A stretch of 59,644 nucleotides of DNA from an uncultured Prevotella sp. Lineage in GTDB: Bacteria > Bacteroidota > Bacteroidia > Bacteroidales > Bacteroidaceae. A model generated the notes under the pieces. It searched no databases, was not told where the DNA came from, and saw nothing but the letters and a program-made list of their open reading frames with translations. Positions 26,625 through 34,865 of the stretch are shown in pieces. How positions within the stretch are numbered: the stretch's first letter is position 1; each line of letters begins with the position of its first letter. Where the stretch lies: the NCBI GenBank assembly GCA_900554545.1, contig USHW01000010.1, positions 1 through 59,644 on the forward strand, written 5' to 3'. Made by a program: the position numbers and the translations under genes.

Positions 26625-27986
26625 TCAGTCTACAGCATTCTCAATCTCGGCCAAATTCTTCAATATTCGTGACACCTGAGTTTCATGTTTTAGCCTTTCT
26701 ATGCCTTGATCATGATACTTCTTGACAATTTCCTTCAAAGTCATTCCCGCGCTTCTATCCTTTGACATTTCAACGGCAACATCATACGTAACGATACTTA
26801 CCATCCTGACACCCGTATCACCCGATTTACATGAATTGTCAGTTTTCTTTACAGGCCTTTTCTTTCGTGGCAGGACATTGCATTCGTCGTCAAACCTGAG
26901 AAATTCAACATGCAGGAACGGCTTTTCTTCTTTACGCAAGACGGCGACCTTGTCAGTGGTGCAATCATGTCGTGAGCATATAACCTTGAAGAGTACCTCG
27001 TTTCCTGTTCTTGAATGAGAAATGGCCGTTATGCTATCCATACCTGTTGTAAGACTGTCCGCAACAGCAAAATCCTTAAGCGTTATGGGGTTGTATGGCT
27101 GCCTGTCGTTACCCAAGTGGCAGACAAGAATGAATGTTACCACGAAACCGTTTTGCTTGGCTTTATTTTGCAAGTTCTTTATGCCGTCAAACAGTTTTCT
27201 TGCCGTAACAGGTTGGGTCATATTGGTATTTAACCTTGTGACATTATCAAGGATTACCGTCATGTCTTCAGCCTCATTGCCTATGACGGAGCCTACATCC
27301 TTGAGCCATGTATTAACGGTAAACTCATTGTTTTTACACCGCTTTACACCGGGAAATTTATGCCCATACCTGCCGTTACGGTCCTTCAGTGCATCCTCCT
27401 CCATTTCGAGGTCATATATAAACACTTTTTGTCCCGCTTGACTGCCCGACGTGCATTTTTTACCTTCAATCCAGCTGCTGCAAGCCTTGCCACTGGAAAT
27501 ACCCTCGGCTATGGTAGTCACGACAATCGTCTTGCCTGAGCTTTTCGGACCGCCTATCAGATGTATGCCGCCTTTCTTTATGAAGTTGCCGAACAGCATT
27601 TCCGAATGTCCTCCTTCATGTTTGTACACAGCATCGTCAAAGTTCTCCCATTGGGAAGGCGTATATTTTTCCACATCACATCCGGCATCGTTATTCTTAA
27701 GTTCTGCGCATTCACTCTCCGTATTTGCCTTGGTCCTATTTTTAGCCTGTATTTCCTCCATCCTGTTATTGTGGGCAAATTTAATTTCTGTAATTTTGTT
27801 TTCATGCTCAAACCGTTTAACATCTTTTTCCCCACTCGTGCGGATACGCATTAACACATAGTCAACACCAAAACATAAGAGTATGCCTGATCCTAATACA
27901 GCAGCTCCCTTTTTACTACACAACTTGTCTATATCTATTTTGTCAAATATTTTTAACGCTATATTTGCAATAATTTTTTCTGTCAT
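26625..27986 (-). CDS. RepA-like (RecA-fold) ATPase with an N-terminal membrane segment
   Basis: This 453-residue ATPase resembles the RepA/DnaB-like RecA-fold helicases of plasmids and mobile elements. Walker A is GGPKSSGKTIVV (about residues 146-157) and the Walker B region is VFIYDLEMEEDAL. A further conserved strand is MTVILDNVTRLN, with a His-containing strand FILVCHLGNDRQ, as in RepA hexameric helicases. The C-terminal 60 residues look like a helix-turn-helix (SAGMTLKEIVKKYHDQGI). Unusually, residues about 27-46 (GAAVLGSGILLCFGVDYVLM) are hydrophobic enough for one membrane helix, and a charged linker follows. It probably helps replicate the element. Confidence 0.78.
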   Translation of the reverse strand: MTEKIIANIALKIFDKIDIDKLCSKKGAAVLGSGILLCFGVDYVLMRIRTSGEKDVKRFEHENKITEIKFAHNNRMEEIQAKNRTKANTESECAELKNNDAGCDVEKYTPSQWENFDDAVYKHEGGHSEMLFGNFIKKGGIHLIGGPKSSGKTIVVTTIAEGISSGKACSSWIEGKKCTSGSQAGQKVFIYDLEMEEDALKDRNGRYGHKFPGVKRCKNNEFTVNTWLKDVGSVIGNEAEDMTVILDNVTRLNTNMTQPVTARKLFDGIKNLQNKAKQNGFVVTFILVCHLGNDRQPYNPITLKDFAVADSLTTGMDSITAISHSRTGNEVLFKVICSRHDCTTDKVAVLRKEEKPFLHVEFLRFDDECNVLPRKKRPVKKTDNSCKSGDTGVRMVSIVTYDVAVEMSKDRSAGMTLKEIVKKYHDQGIERLKHETQVSRILKNLAEIENAVD

Positions 27987-28010
27987 AATTTTAATTTTAC
28001 AAAATTGCTA

Positions 28011-28018
28011 CAAATATA
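28011..28018 (-). promoter_or_regulatory. Bacteroidetes -7 element for the RepA-like gene
   Basis: On the minus strand TATATTTG (28018-28011) matches TAnnTTTG and lies 25 bp before the start codon at 27986. A TTTCG about 16 bp further upstream is a weak -33 candidate. Confidence 0.5.
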
Positions 28019-28431
28019 GTGAAAGAATTTATACGAAACACATTTTTCAGGAAATTAAAAAAATGAGAAAACAAGATTTGTATTAAATCCAGAGTTGCCA
28101 ATATCCAAGTACAGAAATTTGTACTGGATGAATCAATGCGTTTATTCATTTACCATTATGACCATCGTAAATCCATTTTTACACTAAAAAATAACATATG
28201 GTAAAAATGTTACGACGTAACTATTTCGAAATCAGTGTTTTAACATATAACATATATTGCTAAAGGGGTGGTGCATCTTGTCATATCACTCGGTTCTATA
28301 CCTGTTATGTTATTCCTGTTATGGCAATTTTATAGATGCTTCTTCTTTTGCTATTACCGGGTATTCCTTGACATAAAAAAGTCAGTGAAAGGTACAATAA
28401 CAGCCTGAACTGATTAGCGAAAAAATAATTT
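28019..28431. other. Gene-free AT-rich stretch, possible small RNA on the plus strand
   Basis: No coding frame with family features is visible. The only structured feature is that the stretch ends in the terminator at 28432 on the plus strand, so a short plus-strand transcript of 100-400 nt may end there. I cannot identify a promoter with confidence. Confidence 0.3.
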
Positions 28432-28465
28432 AGCCACCCTCTATGGGGTGGCTTTTTCATTTTCT
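28432..28465 (+). terminator. Intrinsic terminator without an assigned gene
   Basis: AGCCACCC and GGGGTGGCT form a strong stem around TCTA, followed by TTTTTCATTTTC. No plus-strand gene precedes it, so it may terminate an untranslated RNA, or serve as an insulator next to the iteron-like repeats. Confidence 0.65.
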
Positions 28466-28471
28466 TTTTGT

Positions 28472-28536
28472 GGGTGTAAACTTGTCTGTCGTGAGGGTGT
28501 AAAGTGTCATTCAGAGGGGTGTAAACCGGGTGTTAA
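28472..28536. repeat. Iteron-like GGGTGTAAA direct repeats
   Basis: GGGTGTAAA occurs at 28472, 28495 and 28517 (spacing 23 and 22 bp, about two helical turns) with a variant GGGTGTTAA at 28528. An inverted copy TTTACACCC occurs around 28632-28641, and GGCGGTTTAC is found at about 28628 and 28717. GTGTCATTC also recurs. Regular helically phased repeats beside replication-type genes look like initiator binding sites. Confidence 0.65.
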
Positions 28537-28871
28537 GTGTCAATGTCATTCGTCTTTATTAGTCGACTTAATCCATTGTTACACAGGATTTTAACATCAT
28601 AAAGCCGTATTTGGAGTATATAGAATTGGCGGTTTACACCCCCTGATTTTGCAATATACGGCATATTGTACGATGAAAGGCGGTCAAACGGAGGGCAATA
28701 TGTGGTCTTTTACATGGCGGTTTACGGCCTTTTACAACACGGTTAAATTACGGCAGTATTTCGTAACCTTCCTTCCTGTTGCCTGTACTGTCTTTTATCA
28801 TACGCTCTTGAACATTTATGTATCCTTCAAGTTCTGCCGCCTTTGCTTTCTTTCCCACAAGTCCGAGACCG
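28537..28871. other. Gene-free stretch next to iteron-like repeats
   Basis: This holds further GGCGGTTTAC-type words and A/T-rich sequence. A 79-codon open frame is present but has no ribosome site or family resemblance. The stretch is best read as part of a possible origin region. Confidence 0.35.
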
Positions 28872-30662
28872 TCATAGATTTGCTGTAGCGTTTTTCTTCA
28901 CCTCGGGTTTAGTGTAAAAATTGCCGACCGTAAACGCTTCCCTGCACTTCCGTATTATCGGCTCATGATTGCAGCAATAATCGTAGGCTTGTCCAATTCT
29001 CTGCTCGTCGAAGTTAAGCCGCATAAGTTCAGGATAGCCCAACACGTCGAACCATGAATGATGGCGTATGTCGATGAACGGGTTTTGCAGGATGAATGGG
29101 TCGTATCGTGAATGTGAATTTCGGAAGTCGGAATATATCTTTAGCCTATCCTTATCGCTTGCAGAGTAGTATTGTTGTTCAAAGTTCTTTACTTCCTGCG
29201 GCTTTACGTTCTTCGCTATGGCCGACTGTATGTTTGCCATCAGCTGGCATGAATTGTTGTAATAGTGGCTGCGCTGGTGCCATTTGTTCCACATCGCCAT
29301 CTGTACGAGAGTGTTTATCCCGAGTGTCTGCCTTCCGTTTACCTGCAACACGTCGACATAATCGTCAATGAACTTCTTGTCGTCTGCCCTGTCACGGACT
29401 AATTTTATCAGTCTTTCCTTCATCGAGTCAGGAGCGTTGTTGAAGCCGTTGATGAATTGTTCTGTTTCAAGTTCCATCGCCGTTTGTTGCAACCTGAATT
29501 CTTGTTCCGAAAGGCAGTTCGGTTTTGTCTTGTAATATATGACCGCATCGTGTCGGAACGGGTTTATGTCGAGCCTTTGCCTACCGAGTATCTGCGGTAT
29601 GTCGAGCATTATGTCCAAGGTCTGCCACTCCTTCCCGGCATTTATGAATACGTAGGTCATGGCGTTTGTAGAGTAAAAATCAACTCCCTCGAACGATGCC
29701 TTGGTGCAGAACGTGAATGTCTTGTTCAGTGGATTGTACTTGTCTGTGCACAACCCTCCTGCCTTGAACCCCTTTGGTAATCCTGATACCTTTCCGTCGG
29801 AGCACAATATCGTAACCTCGTCGGGCTTAAGGTTGTTCTTCACGATTATGTTTATGATTGACCGTACTTCATTAAGGAATATGCAGGCTTCTGTTGAATA
29901 AACAACTTGTCCGTTTACCACTTTCCTCGCAAAATACCCGTTAGTCTTAAAGTCACGGATTATATTACTACAGATTTTCTCCGCGCTCTCGTCCTTCTTC
30001 ATCTGTATCTCCCTGACGTTTGGTTCTTCAAGCACGGCTTGGTCCCATTCGAGCTTTATGTACGGAAGGCCTTTGAACTGCGGAACGAAATCAAGATACC
30101 TGTCTTGTATCGGTGTCGCTGAAAGGTAGCAGATGTTTTTTGCCTCGCTGTCAAGACGGATGAGAAAGTTCATGTCTGTCGTCCCCTTGAACGTAGCGTC
30201 ACCCATGAGACACTGGAACTCGTCAACAACGAAAAGGAATTTATCGACAGCAACGTTCTTTTTCAATACGTCAATCACCTTGTCGCATGAGTCGAGTGTC
30301 ACGAGTATCTTTGCAGGGTTACATACCATGAAAGGGTTGTTTCCGTGAGTATTGATGTAGCTGTTCAACTCCGACATCAACCTCTTTATGTCATCCGCCC
30401 TTTTCCCGTTGTTGGTATAGGGTGAATGGAACAGGAATGTGTCGGGATGTTGTTCGTGTTTGTCCTTCAGCGCCTGCAAGCGTGGGGATATTATTACTAC
30501 GTCGATACTTGAATTTAAGAACAGCGAAGTTCCTCCACATCCTGTAACGGTCTTGTTTAGTATGAACTTATTGAATTGTTGCAAGTAAGGAAGAAGTGTT
30601 TGGTCTTCACTCATGTACCTGCAACCTTTGGGCATATATCTTGGTGTCATATTTACGCTCAT
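28872..30662 (-). CDS. SF2 helicase-like protein of the integrated element
   Basis: This 596-residue protein has an N-terminal two-domain SF2 helicase core. Motif I is unusual (VTGCGGTSLFL, with GCGGTS instead of a GKT/S P-loop), motif II is FVVDEFQCL (DEFQ in place of DEAD/H), motif III is YLSATPI, and motif VI is DIPQILGRQRLD. The C-terminal 200 residues are helical and not recognised. Divergent P-loops of this kind occur in origin-binding-type helicases. Between it and the primase-like gene lies a 95-bp tandem repeat, so it may be the element's replication initiator or helicase. It could be inactive as an ATPase given the missing Lys. Confidence 0.7.
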   Translation of the reverse strand: MSVNMTPRYMPKGCRYMSEDQTLLPYLQQFNKFILNKTVTGCGGTSLFLNSSIDVVIISPRLQALKDKHEQHPDTFLFHSPYTNNGKRADDIKRLMSELNSYINTHGNNPFMVCNPAKILVTLDSCDKVIDVLKKNVAVDKFLFVVDEFQCLMGDATFKGTTDMNFLIRLDSEAKNICYLSATPIQDRYLDFVPQFKGLPYIKLEWDQAVLEEPNVREIQMKKDESAEKICSNIIRDFKTNGYFARKVVNGQVVYSTEACIFLNEVRSIINIIVKNNLKPDEVTILCSDGKVSGLPKGFKAGGLCTDKYNPLNKTFTFCTKASFEGVDFYSTNAMTYVFINAGKEWQTLDIMLDIPQILGRQRLDINPFRHDAVIYYKTKPNCLSEQEFRLQQTAMELETEQFINGFNNAPDSMKERLIKLVRDRADDKKFIDDYVDVLQVNGRQTLGINTLVQMAMWNKWHQRSHYYNNSCQLMANIQSAIAKNVKPQEVKNFEQQYYSASDKDRLKIYSDFRNSHSRYDPFILQNPFIDIRHHSWFDVLGYPELMRLNFDEQRIGQAYDYCCNHEPIIRKCREAFTVGNFYTKPEVKKNATANL

Positions 30663-30855
30663 TGTTTTCCTCCTGTTCTTTTATTATTCTTCAAAGTAAT
30701 TTTTGTTTTTCTAATTTTTACTTATCCTTAAGTTATAATCATTATAAGTTACTTTTATTATTCATTTGCTCATGTGGCGCAAGCCTACTTCAAACGAAAG
30801 AAGAAAGATGTTGTGGTTTGTATTTTGCCTCGGTGTTTATATTTGTTCCATCCAT

Positions 30856-31045
30856 AAAAAGCTGCATATTGGTTATATCAAAGTTAACAGGATGCAACTG
30901 TTTTACCATTGGATTTCATTGTATTTAAGTATCAACCTGTATTTCATTAAAAAAAGCTGCACCTTAGTCACTTCATGGTTAACAGTATGCAACCTTTTAT
31001 CTCCAAATATCCTGCATATATAAGTATCACCCCTAATTTATGGAA
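30856..31045. repeat. 95-bp imperfect tandem repeat (two units)
   Basis: Units at 30856-30950 and 30951-31045 align without gaps. Conserved cores are AAAAAGCTGCA at the start, GTTAACAG-ATGCAAC in the middle (containing the GTTAAC palindrome) and TAAGTATCA-CC near the end. Between the cores the units have diverged. It lies in the 521-bp gap between the helicase-like and primase-like genes, suggesting a protein-binding array such as an origin or operator. The rest of the gap is AT-rich without a gene. Confidence 0.75.
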
Positions 31046-31183
31046 AAAATCCTGCACTTCTTTTTCTTTCGTCAGATGTAGGCCAACGCCGCATGAGTTG
31101 GTTATCCTATAATTTTTACCATTACATGACATACCTGCCTTCGGTTTACTTTGAACTTCATCTTCTGCAATGTTTTTGTTATG

Positions 31184-32158
31184 TTATTTGTAAAACGTAA
31201 AATCAACAGTACCGAAGTTGTCTTTCTCTGTTTTATAGGCATTAGTTACATGACCTGATATTTCATCTTCTGTCATGGTATCACTTTCCCAGCCACCAAT
31301 GAAATACTCCAATGCCAAGTCCTCGTCAACTCCCCACCTGCACAACCAACAGGCCAACTTGAATATACTACAAGCCCTGTTTCCTTCCTGCCAATACTCT
31401 GGGTGCTTTTTCTTCAATGCAGAGTTCATTATGCTTATTATGCTCCTGTCAGATATTTTCTTTCCTGTTTGAGCATAATGATTCTGAGGTTGTGCTTGTC
31501 TTACTTGCTGTACTTGGATTATCGGTTTTATTGTAGGTACGTAATGGTAAGGCACGGGATTAGGATTCACCCATATGTTCGGGTCGTAGCTAAGGTAGTT
31601 TCTTCTTGCCAGGTCTCTACAACTTGTGTCAGGGTTTGAAATATTGAATTTGGCCAATAGCTGTTCATACAAGTCTCTGTGATTGTTCGGATTGGTATTG
31701 TCATGTAGAACCAATGCTTTCAGTCTCCCTCCGCTCGGTGTAACGAAAACTGAATACACGCAGGGAGTTATTACCAGCCTGCGCCATAAATGTTGCATTT
31801 CGTTATAACCTTCTATATCATCGAAGTCCATAGCCGTCACGTTGGAATATTGCATGATATGAGATTCTTCCACTTCTGAGAATACACCATTGTAAGCCAC
31901 AGCAGGCAACAGTCTTTCTTTCCATTGTTGCTGTTCGGCATGGGTGTTCAAACTCCTGATGTACTCTACAGCTTGTTTCAATGTGTACTGACCATATTTA
32001 TAATCATTCATCAAGATGTTCCCTTCCCTGATGATTTTCACTACATCGCCAACTGTTGCATAACCGAGGTTGAACTTTGTGTAGTTGATACGCTGGGTTA
32101 ATGTTACTTGTTGCATTGTCTTCATCTTGTTCTTAATTTTTAAATTTAATTCTTCCAT
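31184..32158 (-). CDS. BT4734/BF3469-type (VirE N-terminal-like) primase-related protein
   Basis: This 324-residue protein resembles the BT4734/BF3469 family of Bacteroidetes mobile elements. The N-terminal region holds the conserved VTAMDFDDIEGYNEM acidic motif, FVTPSGGRLKALVLHD, and SCRDLARRNYLSYDP, as in that family, which is related to archaeo-eukaryotic primases. The acidic pair D-D in MDFDD would bind metal. The C-terminal 80 residues form a small helical domain (NRACSIFKLACWLCRWGVDE). Start codons at 32158 or 32125 are both possible. With the helicase-like and RepA-like genes it makes a replication module. Confidence 0.78.
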   Translation of the reverse strand: MEELNLKIKNKMKTMQQVTLTQRINYTKFNLGYATVGDVVKIIREGNILMNDYKYGQYTLKQAVEYIRSLNTHAEQQQWKERLLPAVAYNGVFSEVEESHIMQYSNVTAMDFDDIEGYNEMQHLWRRLVITPCVYSVFVTPSGGRLKALVLHDNTNPNNHRDLYEQLLAKFNISNPDTSCRDLARRNYLSYDPNIWVNPNPVPYHYVPTIKPIIQVQQVRQAQPQNHYAQTGKKISDRSIISIMNSALKKKHPEYWQEGNRACSIFKLACWLCRWGVDEDLALEYFIGGWESDTMTEDEISGHVTNAYKTEKDNFGTVDFTFYK

Positions 32159-32511
32159 AATATATCTTTTTTTTTAATTCACAGGTAAGAATTTGGAGGC
32201 TTCAGAATTTCCCTTTTTGTCATTTTGCGCAATAAAACGACATTGCTATCATAAAATAGCCTGTAATTTTTCAAGAAAATAATAGGATAAAACGCAGAAT
32301 AAAGCGAATTTGAGCATTCTCACTGACGGTCAGAGGGTTTGGCTTCGGGTGGCACGGAATGACATAAGGGCGGAAAAACGGATTTGGGCGGATTACAGCA
32401 ATAGATGCACTTCCAAATCATTACCCAACACCTGATGCACATTTAACACTAACGGTCTCTATTTCTGCGTTCTGCGTAGGTTTACATTCTGCCTTTACAA
32501 CTCCCATAAAC
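32159..32511. other. Junction between the two mobile elements
   Basis: About 350 bp without a supported gene. By eye, composition shifts from AT-rich on the left to more balanced on the right. It should contain the right end of the tRNA-linked element and the left end of the second one, but I find no copy of the tRNA 3' end here. Confidence 0.3.
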
Positions 32512-32519
32512 TAATTTTG
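32512..32519 (+). promoter_or_regulatory. -7 element, or att-like core, before the second integrase
   Basis: TAATTTTG matches TAnnTTTG 23 bp before the integrase ATG. With its neighbours it reads CTAATTTTGC, one base from the GTAnnTTTGC core at which CTnDOT-type elements insert, so it may double as the left attachment site. Confidence 0.4.
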
Positions 32520-32541
32520 CACCAAACAAAAAGCAAGGATT

Positions 32542-33750
32542 ATGAGAAGTACTTTCAAGACCGTCTTCTATGTAAACGGAAGCAAGGAAAAGAATGGAAT
32601 TGTCCCCATCATGGGACGGGTTACAATCAACGGGACTATCGCACAGTTCAGTTGCAAGCAGCGTATCTCCAAGGATTTGTGGGATGCTAAAGGCAACAGG
32701 GCGAAAGGCAAGAGCCGCGAGGCGGTGACGGTGAACTATGCGCTTGACAACATCAAGGCGCAGATAACGAAGCACTACCAGCGGCTTTCCGACCGTGAGG
32801 CATTTGTCACGGCTGAAATGGTACGCAACGCCTATCAAGGCATCGGCACGGAGTATGAAACATTGTTACGGGCCTTTGACAAGGAGAATGAGGCGTTTGC
32901 CAAGCGGGTGGGCAAAGACCGCTCCAAGCGTACGTACCAGAAGTACCTGACCGTCCGCAAATACGTAGCGGAGTTTATTAAGAGGCAGTACAAGCGGACG
33001 GACATGGCGATGAACGAATTGACGGAGGATTTCATCCGTGACTACTGCCTGTACCTGCGAAACGAGGTCGGGCTGGCGCAATCGTCCGTGTGGATATACT
33101 CCATACCGTTGAAACACATCGTCACCACGGCGCACTACAATGGCAAGATACCGAGAAACCCGTTTGCGATGTACCACGTTGACCCCGACCACAAGGAACG
33201 AGGCTTTCTCACGGAAGATGAAATTCAGGCGTTGAGTACAATCAGTCTGGACAATCCCAACTTCGCATTGGCGAGGGATTTGTTCCTGTTCGGTTGCTGG
33301 ACTGGCATCTCGTTCACGGACATCAAGAACCTGACCACCGACAACATCGTTGAGATGAATGGCGCATCATGGATTGTGTCGAAACGCCAGAAGACAGGCG
33401 TACCGTTCCAAATCAAGCTGATGGACATCCCCATGCAGATAATCAGGCGTTACGAGCCGTTCAGAAGAGACAAGCGACTTTTCAACATCGGCTCGCTTGA
33501 CATGGTGAACAAACGCATCAAGGCTGTGGCGAAGAAATGCGGGATAGAAAAGCCGGTTTCATTCCATTTGAGCCGCCATTCATTCGCTGTTTTGGCATTG
33601 AATTACGGTATGCCGATAGAGAGCGTGAGCAAGATTTTGGGGCATACGAATATAACCACCACGCAAATTTACGCGAAGGTGACCAACGCTAAACTTGAAA
33701 ACGACATATCCGCCTTTGAGAGCAAGATAAGCGGACGTTTCGTCCTATAA
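32542..33750 (+). CDS. Tyrosine recombinase/integrase of the second mobile element
   Basis: This 402-residue Bacteroidetes integrase has an N-terminal arm-type DNA-binding domain (TFKTVFYVNGSKEKNGIVPI), a SAM-like core domain and a catalytic domain. The His/Arg box is HLSRHSFAVLALNYG, and the final box with the nucleophilic Tyr is ILGHTNITTTQIYAKVTN. The first Arg box reads CWTGISFTDI and lacks the Arg, as in IntDOT-like enzymes. Codon use is more GC-balanced than in the preceding element, so this is a separate insertion. A RhuM-like gene starts 10 bp after its stop codon. Confidence 0.92.
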   Translation: MRSTFKTVFYVNGSKEKNGIVPIMGRVTINGTIAQFSCKQRISKDLWDAKGNRAKGKSREAVTVNYALDNIKAQITKHYQRLSDREAFVTAEMVRNAYQGIGTEYETLLRAFDKENEAFAKRVGKDRSKRTYQKYLTVRKYVAEFIKRQYKRTDMAMNELTEDFIRDYCLYLRNEVGLAQSSVWIYSIPLKHIVTTAHYNGKIPRNPFAMYHVDPDHKERGFLTEDEIQALSTISLDNPNFALARDLFLFGCWTGISFTDIKNLTTDNIVEMNGASWIVSKRQKTGVPFQIKLMDIPMQIIRRYEPFRRDKRLFNIGSLDMVNKRIKAVAKKCGIEKPVSFHLSRHSFAVLALNYGMPIESVSKILGHTNITTTQIYAKVTNAKLENDISAFESKISGRFVL

Positions 33751-33760
33751 CGCACAGTCT

Positions 33761-34123
33761 ATGGAACGGACAACAATCACGATGGACGGGTGCGGCAGGA
33801 TTGCCGTGCCGTCCGATGCCGCCAACGTGTGGATGAACGAAATGGAGTTGGTAAGGCTGTTCGATGTAATCGCCCCGACACTCCGTGCCGCCATCCGAGC
33901 CGTGTACAAAAGCGGAGTGCTGAAGCCTTGCGATGTGGAAAGGCGCATCAGGCTTCCCAACGGTTATTGTGCGGAGGCGTATGCCCTGCCAATGGTCGTG
34001 GCAATCGCTTTCCGTATCAACACACCCAATGCCGCAAGGGTACGCAACGCCCTGTTGGAAAGGCTGTGCTTGCGAAAAGACAGACAAGTGCTATTTTTAT
34101 TTTCGTCGCCAAATGTTTTGTGA
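33761..34123 (+). CDS. Small RhuM-like protein
   Basis: This 120-residue protein follows the integrase by 10 bp, so it is co-transcribed. The C-terminal half (YCAEAYALPMVVAIAFRINT followed by AARVRNALLERL) resembles the conserved core of RhuM-type proteins, in which a strand-helix unit reads 'hD.IIavGYRVNS..ATqFR.WA'. Short proteins of this kind often accompany integrases in Bacteroidetes mobilisable elements. The role is unknown. The resemblance is by eye and needs a profile search. Confidence 0.55.
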   Translation: MERTTITMDGCGRIAVPSDAANVWMNEMELVRLFDVIAPTLRAAIRAVYKSGVLKPCDVERRIRLPNGYCAEAYALPMVVAIAFRINTPNAARVRNALLERLCLRKDRQVLFLFSSPNVL

Positions 34124-34865
34124 ACGGGTTTGTTGAACGGTTGTTTAGGTCGTATATTACAGAACATCAATGCGTTATCTTCACTTCTCAATAATTCAAA
34201 ACTTTCAGACTTGCCTGCAAGTCTGCCGGAATACGGCATGGTAATTTGCATGAGTGCTATTTATTATTTTGATGAATTGATGAAAGTATATATAAACATA
34301 AAGAATAACAGAGGTTTACATCCTCATCAAACTCTCAACAAAAGGATATGGCTGATGAAAAGAGAAAACGGACACAGCCTTACTCATCGCTTTTCTTTTG
34401 ACAAGCGGTTTGATGAAAGAATGTTGAGCATGTATCGCTATGACTTTTAGTATGTTAAGTCGCCCATTCATCAATTCATCGGATTTTCATTCATCATCAA
34501 GCCTGCTGTGGAAGCAACGGAGGTGAGTATCGCCATCCGCAGGCTGGCCAGACGGACTTCCGTTCTGCCGACCGACAAGGGAAAACCGACACCGCCGCAG
34601 GCTTTTGGGAACAAAAGCCATAGCTCATTATGGCGTTTTCTTCACGCACCGCTGACGCTCATGCTAAAAACTCCCCAATGAGCCAGTGGGGTTGCCCCCT
34701 GAACGCCCCCGTTTGCTTCCGAAAGAAGCTGCGAGCAGTCCTTTGAGTTGCCCAAAGTTTATGAGTTGTTTTAAAGTCTGAACTCTGTTTTTATGGTAGC
34801 AAGTTTGTGTTTCGGGCATACCGAAGCTGTTTGCTATCATCCCATAGCGGGAATTTATATACATC
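34124..34865. other. Gene-poor stretch, possible mobilisation-region remnant
   Basis: No convincing gene. A plus-strand frame (34130-34450) and a minus-strand frame (34664-34864) exist but have no family features. The stretch 34500-34570 contains AAGCAACGGAGGTGAGTATC-like sequence of the type found next to mobilisation genes, and 34640-34700 a G/C-rich segment with CCCCAATGAGCCAGTGGGG. It may be the scar of deleted mobilisation genes. Confidence 0.3.

Noticed and set aside
28472..28641. CRISPR array
   Set aside because: The repeats are only 9 bp with 13-14 bp between and no cas genes are near, so iterons fit better. No CRISPR array was seen elsewhere in the window.
34130..34450. 106-residue plus-strand frame after the RhuM-like gene
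   Set aside because: No ribosome site and a random-looking composition. It could be tested by comparison with related elements.
34664..34864. 66-residue minus-strand frame before the radical SAM B gene's end
   Set aside because: Looks like translated structured non-coding DNA of a mobilisation region rather than a protein.
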